This document shows positions 1 to 13,011 of a stretch of DNA of 64,000 nt, piece after piece. Made by a program: the position numbers and the translations under genes. The stretch is from Centroberyx gerrardi (Eukaryota > Chordata > Actinopteri > Beryciformes > Berycidae). The stretch is taken from assembly GCF_048128805.1 (NCBI RefSeq), contig NC_135999.1, forward strand, positions 18,072,690 to 18,136,689. Direction: 5' to 3'. Numbering within the stretch: the first letter of the stretch is position 1; every line of letters begins with the position of its first letter. The notes beneath the pieces were generated by a model. That model made no database searches. It was given only the letters and a program-made list of their open reading frames with translations, and had not been told where the DNA came from.

Positions 1-764
1 CTCAACCTCTCACCTGATAAATTCAGAGGCCTGCTTGGCAGTATTCCCTCACTTAGTTTCACTGACCCCCCCTCCTCCCCTCCCAGTGGGGTTTGGAAAT
101 GCAGCAGGTTTCTGTCACGCCCCTTGGCTTGATTTTAACATGCAAAATGTATATGCAAAACCACAGTGGCAATGGCATTCATTTGAAAGTCAAAGGTAAA
201 GGAAGGGAAAAGCTGTGTCTTTCTGCTTGCCAAATGAAAGGAAGAAATGTTAAACACATCTGCACAACAGCAGATTTATCAGTGTACCCGGCACACTGGG
301 CTATCAGACTGCTCAAGGTCACAGGCAACACCAAGTTTAGATACGTTTTAAGTAACAATGTGAACACATTCTACCAGGCCACAAAATTGTCTCTGATAAA
401 CACTTTGTTTCAGTCTTAATCTCTCTTTAGCCTCGCAACAAACACCTCCTTTTATATCACTTTACTCAAGCACACTCTACTTAAAGCTTCAGGCATATGA
501 TCACTGGCAAACATTTTTTAATAAAACAGTGGCAGTTGGTGACCAGTCTGCTGACACACATGAATATAAGCCTGATCCTGGATTGCTACATTCAAAAGGA
601 GTGCTTTAATGAAAACAAAATAAATAATTTATAACTTATATTTTAAACTGTGCAATACTGATTCCAGTAATAATTTTGTGCAATAATAACAAAGGGGAAG
701 GAAAAAAGCAGGAGTGAAAGGCCCAGGTCAGGGATTTCCTCCTACTCCTCCTCCCCCACACCCA

Positions 765-1036
765 CCCACAAATTTCTTACAGTATTTTTCTTATTTCTAT
801 ATTATTGTTGTTATATATTGCAGTATAATGCACATACTTTACATATTTTTATAATGCACATATGGTACTATACTACTTTTATTGTAGTATAATGCACATA
901 TTCTACATATTTTTATATTTATTTCTTATTTCTATTTTTCTTATAATTTCTCTATGACTATATATATTTCTGTGAGCAACTGCAACGAAACCCAGTTTCC
1001 CCTCGGGGATCAATAAAGTATTTCTGATTCTGAAAA
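765..1036 (+). mobile_element. 3' tail of a truncated non-LTR retrotransposon (LINE)
   Basis: An AT-rich stretch ends in TTTCCCCTCGGGGATCAATA, then AAGTATTTCTGATTCTGA. This is a typical 3' end of fish LINEs of the L2/Rex type, with a small palindrome (CCCCTCGGGG), AATAAA and a short tandem tail. A related tail lies at 40385-40596. No reverse transcriptase remains, so it is a 5'-truncated copy. The left border is a guess and the family name is inference. Confidence 0.55.
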
Positions 1037-3202
1037 CCACTGTCCTCTTTGCTGATTTGAGTTAAATGTATATGTTAAATTGAAAAACCATAGCTCACCA
1101 CCTCTTTCCATCTCATCAGCTCCCTCCCCTGGCTCAAACTGGACAAATCAAACTGGACTCCTCAGTGTTTGGTAATGGCTCCTCCAGGTCTGCGCCTCTG
1201 CCAAAGACAGCTACATTGTTTGAATGTCTCCCATATGAGAAGATCTCTCAATGCAGAACACAAAGAACAAAAACACGTACAATGAGGTTAAATTTTTTTT
1301 TATATTATTTTAATACTTTTCTTAAAAAAAAGAGATGTTTTACTCCATAATCAGAACAGGATGAATCTATTGACCTCAATACCTCACTCACCAACATACC
1401 AACAGGTTGTTCAAGGTAAAATAAATCAAAGAAAAATAGCGTAGGGGGGGAAAAAAACTCAAAACAATCAAATATGAAAAGGGAAAAGAAATGAATCAAA
1501 CATTAAAAAACACAAAAAGCGAATATAGAACCGAATACACTCATGGATCTCTGGGCCAACCAAAGGGAAGTGGGACAATGTCCCGCCCCCTGAAAAACAC
1601 AATGGCACACGACAACCCAAGACTGTTACCATGGACACTGGAAACATTTTTAAAATGGAACTAAAAAACAGGATGAAAATTAACCTAAATAGAGTCTATT
1701 ATACAGATTGTAGAAGCTGTGATGATAGTGGTGGCGATTGTGGACAAGACAAGTAGGAAAGATTAAAAACATGAACATGATGAAATGAAACAATCCAAAA
1801 ATGAAAGAAAATGTGTAAGTAATGAAACAATTAAGTGCAGTAGCTAGTTGATATAGCTACAGAACGGTGGAGCCTAGTAAAGTAGTGACATACAATGATT
1901 TGGAACCGCTTATTCAAACTATTACAGAGCAAACTGGTGCATAACATTTGATTTAAAAGGGATAAAGGAAAATTAAATAGCAATAAAAAAATGTAGCCTT
2001 TAATATAAAGTGAAAAGAAGATGCATTTTACATGTAAAAAAATGTGAATGAACTTTCAGCACTCAATAGATTGGTTTTGGCATAGAGTTGAGAAAAGACG
2101 GAAAAGGTATGAGAGAAAGAGAGAGAATATGACAGACGAAACAATCCTTTCAATAGAATCATAAAAAAGTTTTTTTCTTCTTTACAGTAAATTCTACAAA
2201 ATCAAAACCAGAGCTCAGAGATGAACACAGAGACGAGCTTTGCTCCCCACAAACCAAATTCCTCTCATGTTCTTTTTTGTTGACTTTTCGTCGTATATAA
2301 TATATATTCATGTATCTATTTATATATAATATGTATAATTTGTAGGGTGTGATCCTTAGTTTACAGGCCAGAGCGCTAAGGCAAAGGACACATTCCAACA
2401 CTTTTAAAATGCCATCATTCCTTCCTCATTCCCCTCTCTTTGTTTACAAGCTTACACAGACCAAGCATCACTGGATTACCAAAATGCATGTAGGCTCCAC
2501 CTCTCCAATTTGTTACATTGGTAGTGACTGATAAAGAGAGGAGTAGAAGGAAGAGAAGGAGGGAGGAGGGGAGGGAGGAAGGATGTCTTTGAAAAGTATG
2601 TGAATGTGGCCAGGGTGTCCATTCCCACTGTGTCCTGAGAAAACAACCAACTCTCAGATGACCTCTGAACCTGACAAACTAGACCGCCCCTACCCACCCC
2701 ACCCAGTTAAAACCCAAACATAAAAAAGAGAAAAAAAAGACAAGATTAGGAGAGAGAAAAAACAAAAAAAGTGATCTGTCCATCCATAATCTTGTTCACC
2801 CGTTCCTTTAACACCCCCTTCTCTCCTATCAGACATTAGAGAATAAGGTTTTCTTCTTTTTCACTTAATTTCTTAAATTAAATCCTCTTCTTCACCACCA
2901 CTATTTTTTCATTTAGAAGTTCTGTCCCCTCGTTTCGTTATGCCTTTCTTGTTTTCCTTCTTGTTCCATTCCAGAAGGGATGAGGGAGTTGACTATCTGA
3001 TAATCAGTGTCCATTTTCACTCTGTTGTCCCTGGAAACTCATAACCAACAACCATAAACACAAGTCAGACACCAAAACGCATCCAAGGTTGGAGGAGAGA
3101 GGGTTGGGTTGGGTGTTCTTATTACTTCACTTCCCCCCTCTCATTCACATGTTACAAGCCAGTCGTTTCAACTACTGAGAGAAAGGGACAGTTACTACTA
3201 TG

Positions 3203-3290
3203 TCTGTGTGTGTGTGTGTGTGTGTGTGAGCAGCGAGCATATGTATCAGAGCATTGTGGTCTATATATGTGTGTGTGTGTGTGTGTGTGT
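3203..3290. repeat. Two (GT)n microsatellites
   Basis: TG dinucleotides run at about 3204-3228 and 3267-3290, separated by about 40 bases. They lie just 3' of the brd4 stop codon, so they would be (CA)n in the brd4 3' UTR. Confidence 0.9.
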
Positions 3291-3365
3291 TTGCCAATGT
3301 GTGTCTAGGTCTTTCTCTCTTTCTCTCTGTTCCTCCTTTCTCACACCCATCTTCTCTTTTCCATG

Positions 3366-6300
3366 TCAGAACAGGTTCTCCTCAAAAATGGCCATAAGGT
3401 CGCTCTGGAAGTTGATGTCAATTGTGTCAGCCATCTGCAGAGCAGGGAGAGGGAGAGAGGGAACGACGAGGAGCATTAAAGGGTTATTATTACCATTCAT
3501 TCTGCACTAGCTTGTACAACAACATTGTCACAGAGGTAAAATTCTACACATACCGCCTCTCTCCTGCGCCTCTCCTGCTCACGGCGGCGTGCCATCTCCC
3601 TCTGCTGGTCGAGGGCGTTCTGTGCTGCTGAGGAGGCTGGGGGCGGGGCTTGAGCCTGGCTGGATGGGGCCTGCGGGGAGTGGGTGGGTGGGGTGGAAGC
3701 TGGGGGCGTCGGAGCAAGTGGCGACTGTTGCTCCTGGCGACGGCGTGCATCCTCTTGTGCTCGTCGAGCCTGCTCCAAGGAGTCCTCATCATCACGGCTA
3801 CCAGAGAAGAAGAGACAAGGAAGTGGGAATTGGCTGCGGTGAGGTGGAAACGTAGTTCTCAGCTATGAGGGGGAAGTCTCCTCGCTGCTCTCATTCTCTT
3901 TTGTTCTCTCTGGGTCTGTTGCGCCTGGTCAGTGTCCTTTCATATGTGTCACTTAATTTGATGGTAATGAAAGAGCTGTGCTTTTTATATTTCAAGATGC
4001 TGGTTGAATACAAAATTCAACAAATCAATATATATATATACTGGACAAATAAAACACCCATTTGCTTTGACTGAGCTGTAACGCTGGCTAGTCAGCCAAC
4101 TCATATACTTTATAATCACAGCCTACATCTAAACAAAACTTGAATTTATTTTTTCAATACTGTATTACAAGCCCTACTACGAATACCTATTCTTACAGTT
4201 TGAAGTTAAGAACTTAGATGATTATTATTATTATTAAACCTTTATTTAGACAGGTAATCTCATTGAGACACGGGGTCTTCATTCTCAAGAGAGACCTGGT
4301 AAATGATACATGTAAATTCATCCAACAAGAGCCCAGTCAATCCTGATTCAACAAAGCAGTGTTTTTTGTCAACATACTCAGGGAAAGTAACTAAGGGACA
4401 ATCTGCTCAAGTTTAACCTCCAATTATTTCCCTTCTCATCAAGTCCCTTTACCTCCCATTTCTTCTAATATAGTCACTCTTGCTGTCTGAGAGACTATTC
4501 AGACATTGCCTTCTGCTGTCCCCCCCTCTCTCTCCATTTCCCCCCTACCGTAGTTTTTCTTGCTCTCTCCTGGCCTGTTCAGCCTGTGCCTTCAGCTGTC
4601 TCTCTCTCTCCTCCTTCTCCCTGGCCGCCCGTCTGAACTGCTCAAAGCTGTCACTGGAGGAGCGAACGGAAGAGGCCGGGGTGGACTGGGACCTCTGAGC
4701 CAGGCTGGCCCAAGAACCCATGTTCTTTAACTTCACATCCTAGGAGAAGAGAGGATGTGAAGACAAGGAGGAAGGGAGTGGAAAGAGGGATTAAGAGGAT
4801 GGATTAGGAATGAGAAGAGAAAACAAAGGAAGGTCAGCCTATAAATACTAATATAAACAAAATGTGGCTGTGTAGTTTTAATAAGGCTAAAGGCACGTGG
4901 GACACAAAGTGTGCTCCTATCTCACACACATACACACCTGTGTCTTCTTGGGGGCAATGGGAGTTTTGGGCTCTTGCTTCACTTTGTTGTCTTGCTGGGA
5001 GGGGGGCGGGGCTGGGGAGTCAGGGAGGCGGGAACCAAGGCGAGAACCATCCAATGGCTTCAGATCTGATCCTGCGGAGTCATGTGAGAGGTCATGAATT
5101 ACAAATACACACCGGAATGTTCTGACAGCTTGTCATAAAAGCAATAATGCTGCATTAAATATGACAAACAAGTATAAACAAATAAGACAAAACCAAACAC
5201 AAAGATCTCTCTCTGTACTCACTGTGAGATTGTTTGTTGTCGAGGGCTTTGTGTGTGTCCTGGTGCAGGGCGGGGCTGAAGGGGGAGGGAGGCAGGACTG
5301 GCGAGTGGGAAGGCTTCTCTTCTTTGACCCCCACCAGGTTGGACCTCTGCTCCTACAGACAGACATATACACACAAAAACTTAGTAAGGCTGCAAGATAT
5401 GTGTGTGTGGGGGGGTGGGGTGGTGATGTCATTTTGTGGTTATTTAAATGCTGTGATTTGAACTGAGATACAAAACATCTGAGTTAACACCTTGTTTTCT
5501 TGTTACCAGGTTAAAAACGCAGATTCGGTGGTCTATCAGAAATAGATCATTAGAATGTGATGCTGTCATAACCAAAATTTCAACACTACTTCGATACAGA
5601 TACTAAAAGTGCTACTAAAAAGTTTTCTGCACGCTGGAATTCAATTTCAATGTCACCTCCTGACAACGTATACGTGTGGATGGTGACGAGCCACAGTCTG
5701 GACTGCAGCAGGCAGCGCAAAAATTCAATGGAGTCGGGGGCGTCCAGTGGCTCAGTGGTCTAAGCCACATATCATGTAAACGCAACGTCTTAGGTTTGAA
5801 TCTCAAACTGTTGGTTTGTGCCAATGTATGTCATCAGACATCAATGATGAGCTGAGTCAGCGCCCATGTGACTTATATGACATTGAGGTATTTTTTTCAT
5901 CAATATATTAGGAAAATAACATTTTGCTTTTGCAATTTAACCATTAGCCAAAACAACAAAATCATTGTGAGAGGTGTTGAGAACAATGCTCAGCTGAGTT
6001 AGCAGAGGAATAGTGACAAGCCGTGAGTGACACACACACACACACACACACACAGCCCTACAGCTCACACACACAGTCCCCAAGAGGGAGTTAACGAACT
6101 TGTTACTTAGGCTGTGAGCGTAGTTATAGGCACAAAACTGTTTATCTGAAAACTATATTGTTTTCCCCAAAATCCGAAACAAATAGACAATGAACTGAAT
6201 CTTGAACTGAATCCTAGCCCACCTAAACTGGCTGACAAAACTGCCGCCAGGAGCTATTTTGCTTACAAAGCTGACAAAGATGGGATACCCAACCAGCATA

Positions 6301-9300
6301 TCAAAAGCCCGGTGCTAAAGTCGCTAAAGTTGGCAATTCATTGCTGGTTCATTGGTTTTTCTTGATTGCCATAGTATCATAGTAGTGTCAAAGGTTTACA
6401 TATTAAACATAGCATGGGTATCAAAGTCAAAATTCTGGTATTGTGATAGCACTATTAGAATGAATGCACCTGTATCATAATAACTGAAACCATTCACACT
6501 ATTTTCCAAACTTAATTTACTGTGATTGACTGAAGCACTCAACAACTGCTGAAAAATACAGCTGTCACATTACATGAACAATATGAAATAACAAAAATAA
6601 ATTTAGCTTAAAATATTTCCAGCAGCAATACCTCTAATAAACATATGCAGTCACACACAGACAGCACAAAGACACAGGTAGATCACTAACATGTTTCTTG
6701 GTCTGTGAGGGTGAATGCTGTCCTATTGTATGGAACTGAGGCATCTGAGGAGAATGCATCATGAGTGAAGAAGGGCTTTCCCTCAGGGAACCTATCAAAA
6801 CAAAAGAAAAAATTAATATGCAAAAAATCCTCTTAATTTTACTGATGAATTGAACCATTAGCAGCAATATCAATACTACAGTTTAGTCTTTAACTGTGAT
6901 TTAGTACAATAAATGTATGTCTATGTGAGTGTATGTGTCCATGTGTCCATCTTTGTTTTACCTGCTGTGAAAGGTTCTGTTTTGCTGCGTGGTGACGGCT
7001 GTTGCTGATGTTGTTGCATCTGCTGTAGCTTCTGTTGCAGGGCCACCCCCTTCTGCTGCTGCTGTGTTGTTGAGGTGTGCGTGTGTGTGAACGACTGCTG
7101 CATGTGCGTATGCCCCGTGGCGTGCCTCTGTGTTGGGGCTGGGGTGGGTGTGGTTACAGCCTGCGTGTGCATTGACTGCATCAGCTGCGAGGCGGCCTGC
7201 GCAGGTGAATGTGTGTGTGTGTGCGGCGGCTGGGTTTGCGCAGATGGCCGGGGCTGGAGCGACTGCAGGTACATGTGGACCTGACTGAGGGGCAGCGATG
7301 GGGGCGGGGTTTCAGAACTGGTGGGTGTCGGCTCTTCGTCATCCTCCAACAGGGCTTGAGGAGGCTGTGCCGAGAGGGTACCCAAGATGCCGTGGGATGT
7401 GGGGGAAGGGACGCGGGGGCGGGGCACAGGCTGCGGGAGGGTGAGGGGAAGCGAGGGCTGAAGGGGCGCCGAGGAGGATGGGGGCAGAGAGGGGAGGGCG
7501 GAGGGGGGGGGCGGAGGGGCTTTAGGAGGAAGTGGTGCTGCACGATTGCTAGGTCTTGATGGTTGTTGGGGAAGAGCATTGTGGAGCGCTGCAAACAGGG
7601 AAGAGAGGGATGGAGAGAGTGGGAGGACAGAGAACAAAATTAGGATGAGAAAATTTGTTTCCTTATAGACAATGAAACAAGATCAAGAGAAAAAAATCCA
7701 ACAGTCGCTGCAGCCTTGTCTTTCATTTCAAAGAGACAGGGTCAACAGCAGAACTACATCCCCCAAATGCAAAGGACAGAAAAAGCCATTTTCACAAAAA
7801 CAACAACACTGCCAAATTCCTAACCACTTCTAAAATTAACTACGGATATGCTAGTTGAGAAATGTATTGCTGAGATATGCATACCTGGTGAAGGTATGAT
7901 GGGATGTTGGTTTAGGAAGGGGTGCGTCTCAGCAGGTGTCTGGCTGGTGTGTGTGTTTGTGTTGAGGAGGCCAGAGCCAACAGGGGCACCAGCAGCAGAA
8001 ATGGTTGGATTAGGCTCTGTGTTAGACTGTGACAGATGAGGGGTCATGAAGTGGGCCAGGGGATCAAATCCAGACCCCAACAACTGGGAGGAGTCCAGAG
8101 ACGGAACAGAAACAGGAACAGGGGGAGGGGGGACGAAAGGAGGTTTGGACTGGACCACTTGGGGCTGTGTCGGAGGCTGAGGCTGGGGGGGTACTGGGCC
8201 AGCCCCGATGGTGAGGGACGGGTGGTGCGGTCTCTTCGTTTCCTTGTTAGACAAGGTCTTCTTCTTCTGCTGCTTGGGAACCAGCCCTGATAGATGGACA
8301 GAAAGTGAGAGCCGAAAAAAGAGAGAAGGAAGTGGGGGCAGGATAATAAAAGCAGACATAGCAGGAGGATTGGATAAACGCAGATCCAGACAGGAATATG
8401 GAATGTTTTGAGGAAATATGAGGAAACATGCTGTGAAGAACAGCTGTTGTTTCTACGAATAAGGTATGCTGGCTACAGCTGTTTTACACATGTGTACATG
8501 GAGGTGTATGTATGTTACCGTTCTCAGAGTCTTCACTGTCATCAGAGGAGTCACTGCTGCCTGATGATGAAGATCCTGTCTTCATCTTTGTCACATTTGT
8601 CACCTCCAAAGGCTTTTCTGCTGCAACACAACCACAACAAACAGAAAGGGATGGACTGACAGCTCGTCACAACTGACAGGCTTGTGTGCACACAAGACCT
8701 CCGGCAGTTGAGGAGAAAAATAAAAACGGCAATGAAAAAAATAAAAGCTCAATGGAAAAAATGAGTTGAGTCAATAGTTGGCCAAATATAATTAATTGAA
8801 TATAATTATGTGAATGTGAGAAATTGTGTTCCTTTACAATATGTCCTATGGCTTGTTAAATTAAATATTAATGAAAATTAATGAGGGCTTTGATGTTATT
8901 TTAGGACCTTCAAACTGTGACCAGCCTATTAGTTTCAGTCTTCAAATACACAAAACAAAGATTTCTACATTTACAAATATTCCCATGAACGTATACAGTA
9001 TATAACACCACAACAATTTCAAAGGAACCATGTCATACAAACAAAGTTTGTTGGCAAAGATGCTGCTTAATGTGGTAATCCTTTTTGGTGACATCTTTCT
9101 TGGTGTTTTTACACTGCAGTTGACATGAAACGGACATCAAATATGCAACATTTTGCCAATAATACTAAGTGGAGTATTAAGTCGTGAGCATGAGCACACA
9201 TACACACAATCTACCTGTTTTTTTCTTCTTCCTAAGGCTGGTGGAGACATATTTTTCCAGCTCTCTCAGTGTGGAGGGCTTCAGCGTCTCAAAGTCTATT

Positions 9301-12300
9301 TCAATCTCATCAGGGTTGGAGTTCTTCAGTGAAGGCTCACGTGACTGGATTATGTGTACGACACGGCCCAGCTTGTCACCGGGCAATTTGTTGATGTCCA
9401 GGCTCAGTTGGCGCTTCTCCTCGTACGACATCGGCTTACACCTGTCACTGGACATTCCCCCAAACACATCTGGGAGGGAAAACATAACAGCCGGGTGATA
9501 CTGGGGCATTGTTTAAAGAACAGGTAAGCCAGTCTAGTACATAGACTCGTTCAAAAAATATGTCAAATAATATCTGTTCTATCTCATACACACCAATGTC
9601 ATCTTCTGCTTCGAGAGAGGCTGAGGGGACGAGAGGGGTTGGCCCGGGCTGAGGGGGCACGCCTGGGCGACTGTTCTTGACTCCTTCTTTCTTACTGTGA
9701 TTGACAAATTATTTGATTAGCTACACGGAATACAGCTGTTATAACATTAATTATCTTATTAACTCTGCACAGCCTACCCAGGCTTTTTTCTGTCCTTCTT
9801 TACAATGATTGGCTCTTTGCTGCTCTTGCTCTTCTTGGAAGTTTGAAGCATGGCAGGGGGCGGGGCCTCCACAGGCTCCTCTGCTCCTGTTTTCTTCTTG
9901 TGCTTTTCTTTCTTCTTCTCCTTCTTCTCTCTCTCTTTCTTCTTGGGCTTGCTGGCCTGGGGCTGGGAGAGTGCGGCCAGCTGCTCATGGACAGCCTTGA
10001 GCTAGAGGAAACACACAAACACAGTCGGGGCCTGAAGAGACACACAGTGGCCTGCTATGCATTTCTTTCTCTGTGTTTCAGTCTTCACCCAGCTTCGGTA
10101 AAGCTGTTCAGCACGGCCCACCCACCTGTTGTTTCTCATAAGCCTCCCTCCCCTTCCATTTTCCATCCTCTAACCTGTTCCTGTAGCTCAGCCAACCGCT
10201 GTTGTCTCTCATGTTCCGAGTCTCCTGCCGAAGACTCCGATTCGGAGGAACTGGAGCTGTCGTCATCTGAGACGGCAGAAGGAGGCGGGGCTTGTCGAGT
10301 GGAGGGGGCAGGGTGGAGGGCTGGTGACAGGGTGGGGACAGGGGCAGGCTCCTCTGGCTCATCTGGCATTTTGGCAAAACGCATCTCAAACACATCCTGT
10401 CAGGAAAGATATTGTCACGAGGAGAAACTGTGAGCTTGAGTAGTAGAGATTTTGTACAGTCCCATGGCGTGGCATTGACGTACAGTTCTTACTAAATAGA
10501 CATATAGCAATTTTACCTTTACATTTTTTCTTTGGAAAAAAATTACCTACTTGCCAAAAAACAATAAAGTCTGTTATTTTTGTTGGCCATCTACATGGAC
10601 AGATTTACCATGTTTGAGTATATGCTATACAATGTTTTATTGTAGTTTGCTTAACAGTATGTGTGATGTGTTGCTTACCTGTAATTTGCGCGCCATACCA
10701 ACCACATCGTGGTCTGGGGGATTATATTTGTAACAGTTGGAGAACATCAACCTGACATCAGCTGCAAACTCTTGAGCATCTCTGTACTGTCTGTTGTCCA
10801 GCTTATTCTGAGGAGACACACACACACACGCACACACACACACACACAGACCACCGAGATCAAATACTATCCAACTTCATAAGTTTCAAACTAGTCCTTA
10901 TACTTATTTTCTCTTTTATCATTCCAATAAAATGCTGTCTATGTCTGAGGACTTCACCACTATAAAAATAAAGACTTATGTCTTGATGACATCAATTCTA
11001 TTCAGGTTTGTCACCAATCCCGATAAGCTCACCTTGATGGTGCTGAGATCCATGGGGTGCTTGATGATGTCATGGTAGTCATGGAGACCGAGAGCTTGTA
11101 CGTCAACGGGCTTGTAGAAAGGCCAGGCATACGCCACGTGTTTCTTAGACAGCATGTCTCTGACTAGGCCTCCACAGGACCGCAGCTGCTCCTGACGCTT
11201 CGGCGTTACCGTCCCTCCCAACACCAAACCACCACTAAGACCCAAGTGGTGCTGAGAGTCCGGCTGCGATGCGTCTCTTTTAGGCTGCTTCGGCGGACGA
11301 CTGCTCTCTCGGCGCGGCCGAGTTTCGACAGAGATGGGAGATGATTCACTGAGCTGGTCGTTGGCGGTGGGTGTGGTGGTGTCTGCTTTCCTTTTCTGGC
11401 TCTTCCTCTGCTGTAGGAAGATCAGGGATCAGAAGTTAGTTAATGACAACAAACCAACTTGTGGCTAATAGAGAATGAATAGTGAATAAATTGAGAAGCT
11501 CTACATGGCAACCCCCCCCCCCCCTCCACCTCTCCACCTCTCCTTACCTTGATGGGGGCGGCGGAGCTCTGTGGCAGTGGCGGGGGATGGAGGCCTGGGT
11601 GAGCCGGCGGTGGAGGGGGAACAGAAGTCAGGCCCTGGGCCAGGACATCCAGTGTCGAGAGGGGGAATGGGGGTCCCAGCTGGGGAGCATGGGAGGGGGG
11701 TGTGGGAGGAACGCGTGGGGGCTGTGGCGGGGCCTGGGGAGGAAGGGCCAGGGGTAAGCTGGGGGGGCCCGGAGGAGTGGGCGTTAGGGCTGGTGCACGG
11801 GTATGGGGGGTGGTTGGAGGGGAAGAGAAGCCTCGTGTATGTGGGGTGGAGGAGGGGGACGACGAGTCTTGGCCTGAATCCGGCTTAGAGGTCAGACCTG
11901 GGTGAGGAGGGAAAAAGACACATTGAGTGAACGCAAGGAGAATACAGAGGATGACATCAAGGATCCCAGGAAGTAAGAGAGGCATAAAGACAGGACATGC
12001 CTTACTGAAGAGCCTGGGGCAATCAATGAATTAAGTTAACAACAAGTTCCAATGTTAGGTGTGGTTGATAAAGAGGAGGAACCAGTACAGATGGTATAAA
12101 TACTGCACACACAAGCTTGGCTGGTTAGGTTAGTATCATTTAACTGTCATTGTAATTCACTCTGCTGCACCTCCTCATCACGCAATGTCCATAATATATG
12201 AAAAATCAATACTTTAAATTCAGAACACAATCCAAATTCCTTTTTTTTTAAATATAATTTTTACTGGCATGACCAAGACTCATTTGATTTTGGTGTCCAA

Positions 12301-12976
12301 ATTTGCCACTTTTCTATGCGAGACAAAGACTTGCCAGTTTTGGAGCTCCTCTCAAACAGAGCCCCCCCCCCTGAAAGCCTTACCTTGCTCCCGTCTGGCC
12401 CCACGCCGCCCCTTGTTAACCACGGCAATCTCAGTCTCCTCCTGGGGCATCTCAGAGATCTTATTCAGGAACATCTTCTCCAAGGCCTCCGCCATTAACA
12501 CAATATCATCACCAGGCTACACACACACACACACACACATTTTTAGAAGGCCCTAAGGATATTAGCTCCGTGTTTCTTTCTTTACATGAGGGATAAAACA
12601 GTTGAGCTATATATCTGTCTATCTGAACTACAAGAATAAATGTCATACATCGTGGGACAAGAAAGTCTTACATGGCCAGTGAGCATAGGCTTACCTTATT
12701 ATAGATATAGCAATTTGTGAACATTGTATTGAAGTCTTGGATACACTCCTGGGCATTCCAGTAGTAACTGTTCTCCAGACGTTTCCTTATCGTGCCCATG
12801 TCCATAGGGGACTTGATGATCTTATAGTAGTCCTTGAGAGAGAGAGAAAGCAGGGAGAATGTGTGAGGTGAATACCCTGTCTGGACAGTATTTAACGAAT
12901 CCGAGAAAAGAAGGACTCATGCATTTTTATTCCTTCTTTAACTCTCATCCTCCTCCTTACACTTTGATTGCATGCA

Positions 12977-13011
<35 letters not shown>

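Larger units (their letters stand above)
1..3365 (-). other. brd4 3' UTR and/or downstream flank; no gene seen
   Basis: This stretch lies 3' of the brd4 stop codon on the minus strand. The open frames in it are short and low-complexity, with no recognisable domain. Part of it must be brd4 3' UTR, but I could not place the poly(A) site. AATAAA on the minus strand occurs only inside the repeat near 870-920, and an ATTAAA variant lies near 1996-2001. The rest is AT-rich sequence, one LINE tail and two GT microsatellites. Confidence 0.5.
5550..6462. mobile_element. hAT-type non-autonomous DNA transposon with 8-bp target duplication
   Basis: The element spans 5558-6454 (897 bp) in a brd4 intron. 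It is flanked by perfect 8-bp direct repeats TTAGAATG at 5550-5557 and 6455-6462, the target-site length of the hAT superfamily. The ends are inverted: TGATGCTGTCATAACCAAAA on the left; the right end read in reverse starts TAGTGCTATCACAATACCAG. Similarity continues for about 35 bases (AAAATTTC versus GAATTTTGAC, then CGATAC versus TGATACC). No transposase frame is present. A tRNA-like SINE segment lies inside. Confidence 0.8.

Noticed and set aside
5738-5832. Possible tRNA gene
   Set aside because: A- and B-box-like words are present but no cloverleaf can be drawn; a SINE head is the better reading. The same holds for 33340-33575, 55045-55145 and 29340-29518.
7075-7559. Plus-strand open frames rich in Cys/Val and Gly/Arg
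   Set aside because: Shadows of brd4 exon 14, whose minus-strand frame has clear BRD4 sequence on both sides.
12977-13010. Regular short repeats suggestive of a CRISPR array
   Set aside because: All such arrays here are pure dinucleotide microsatellites without unique spacers, in an animal genome.
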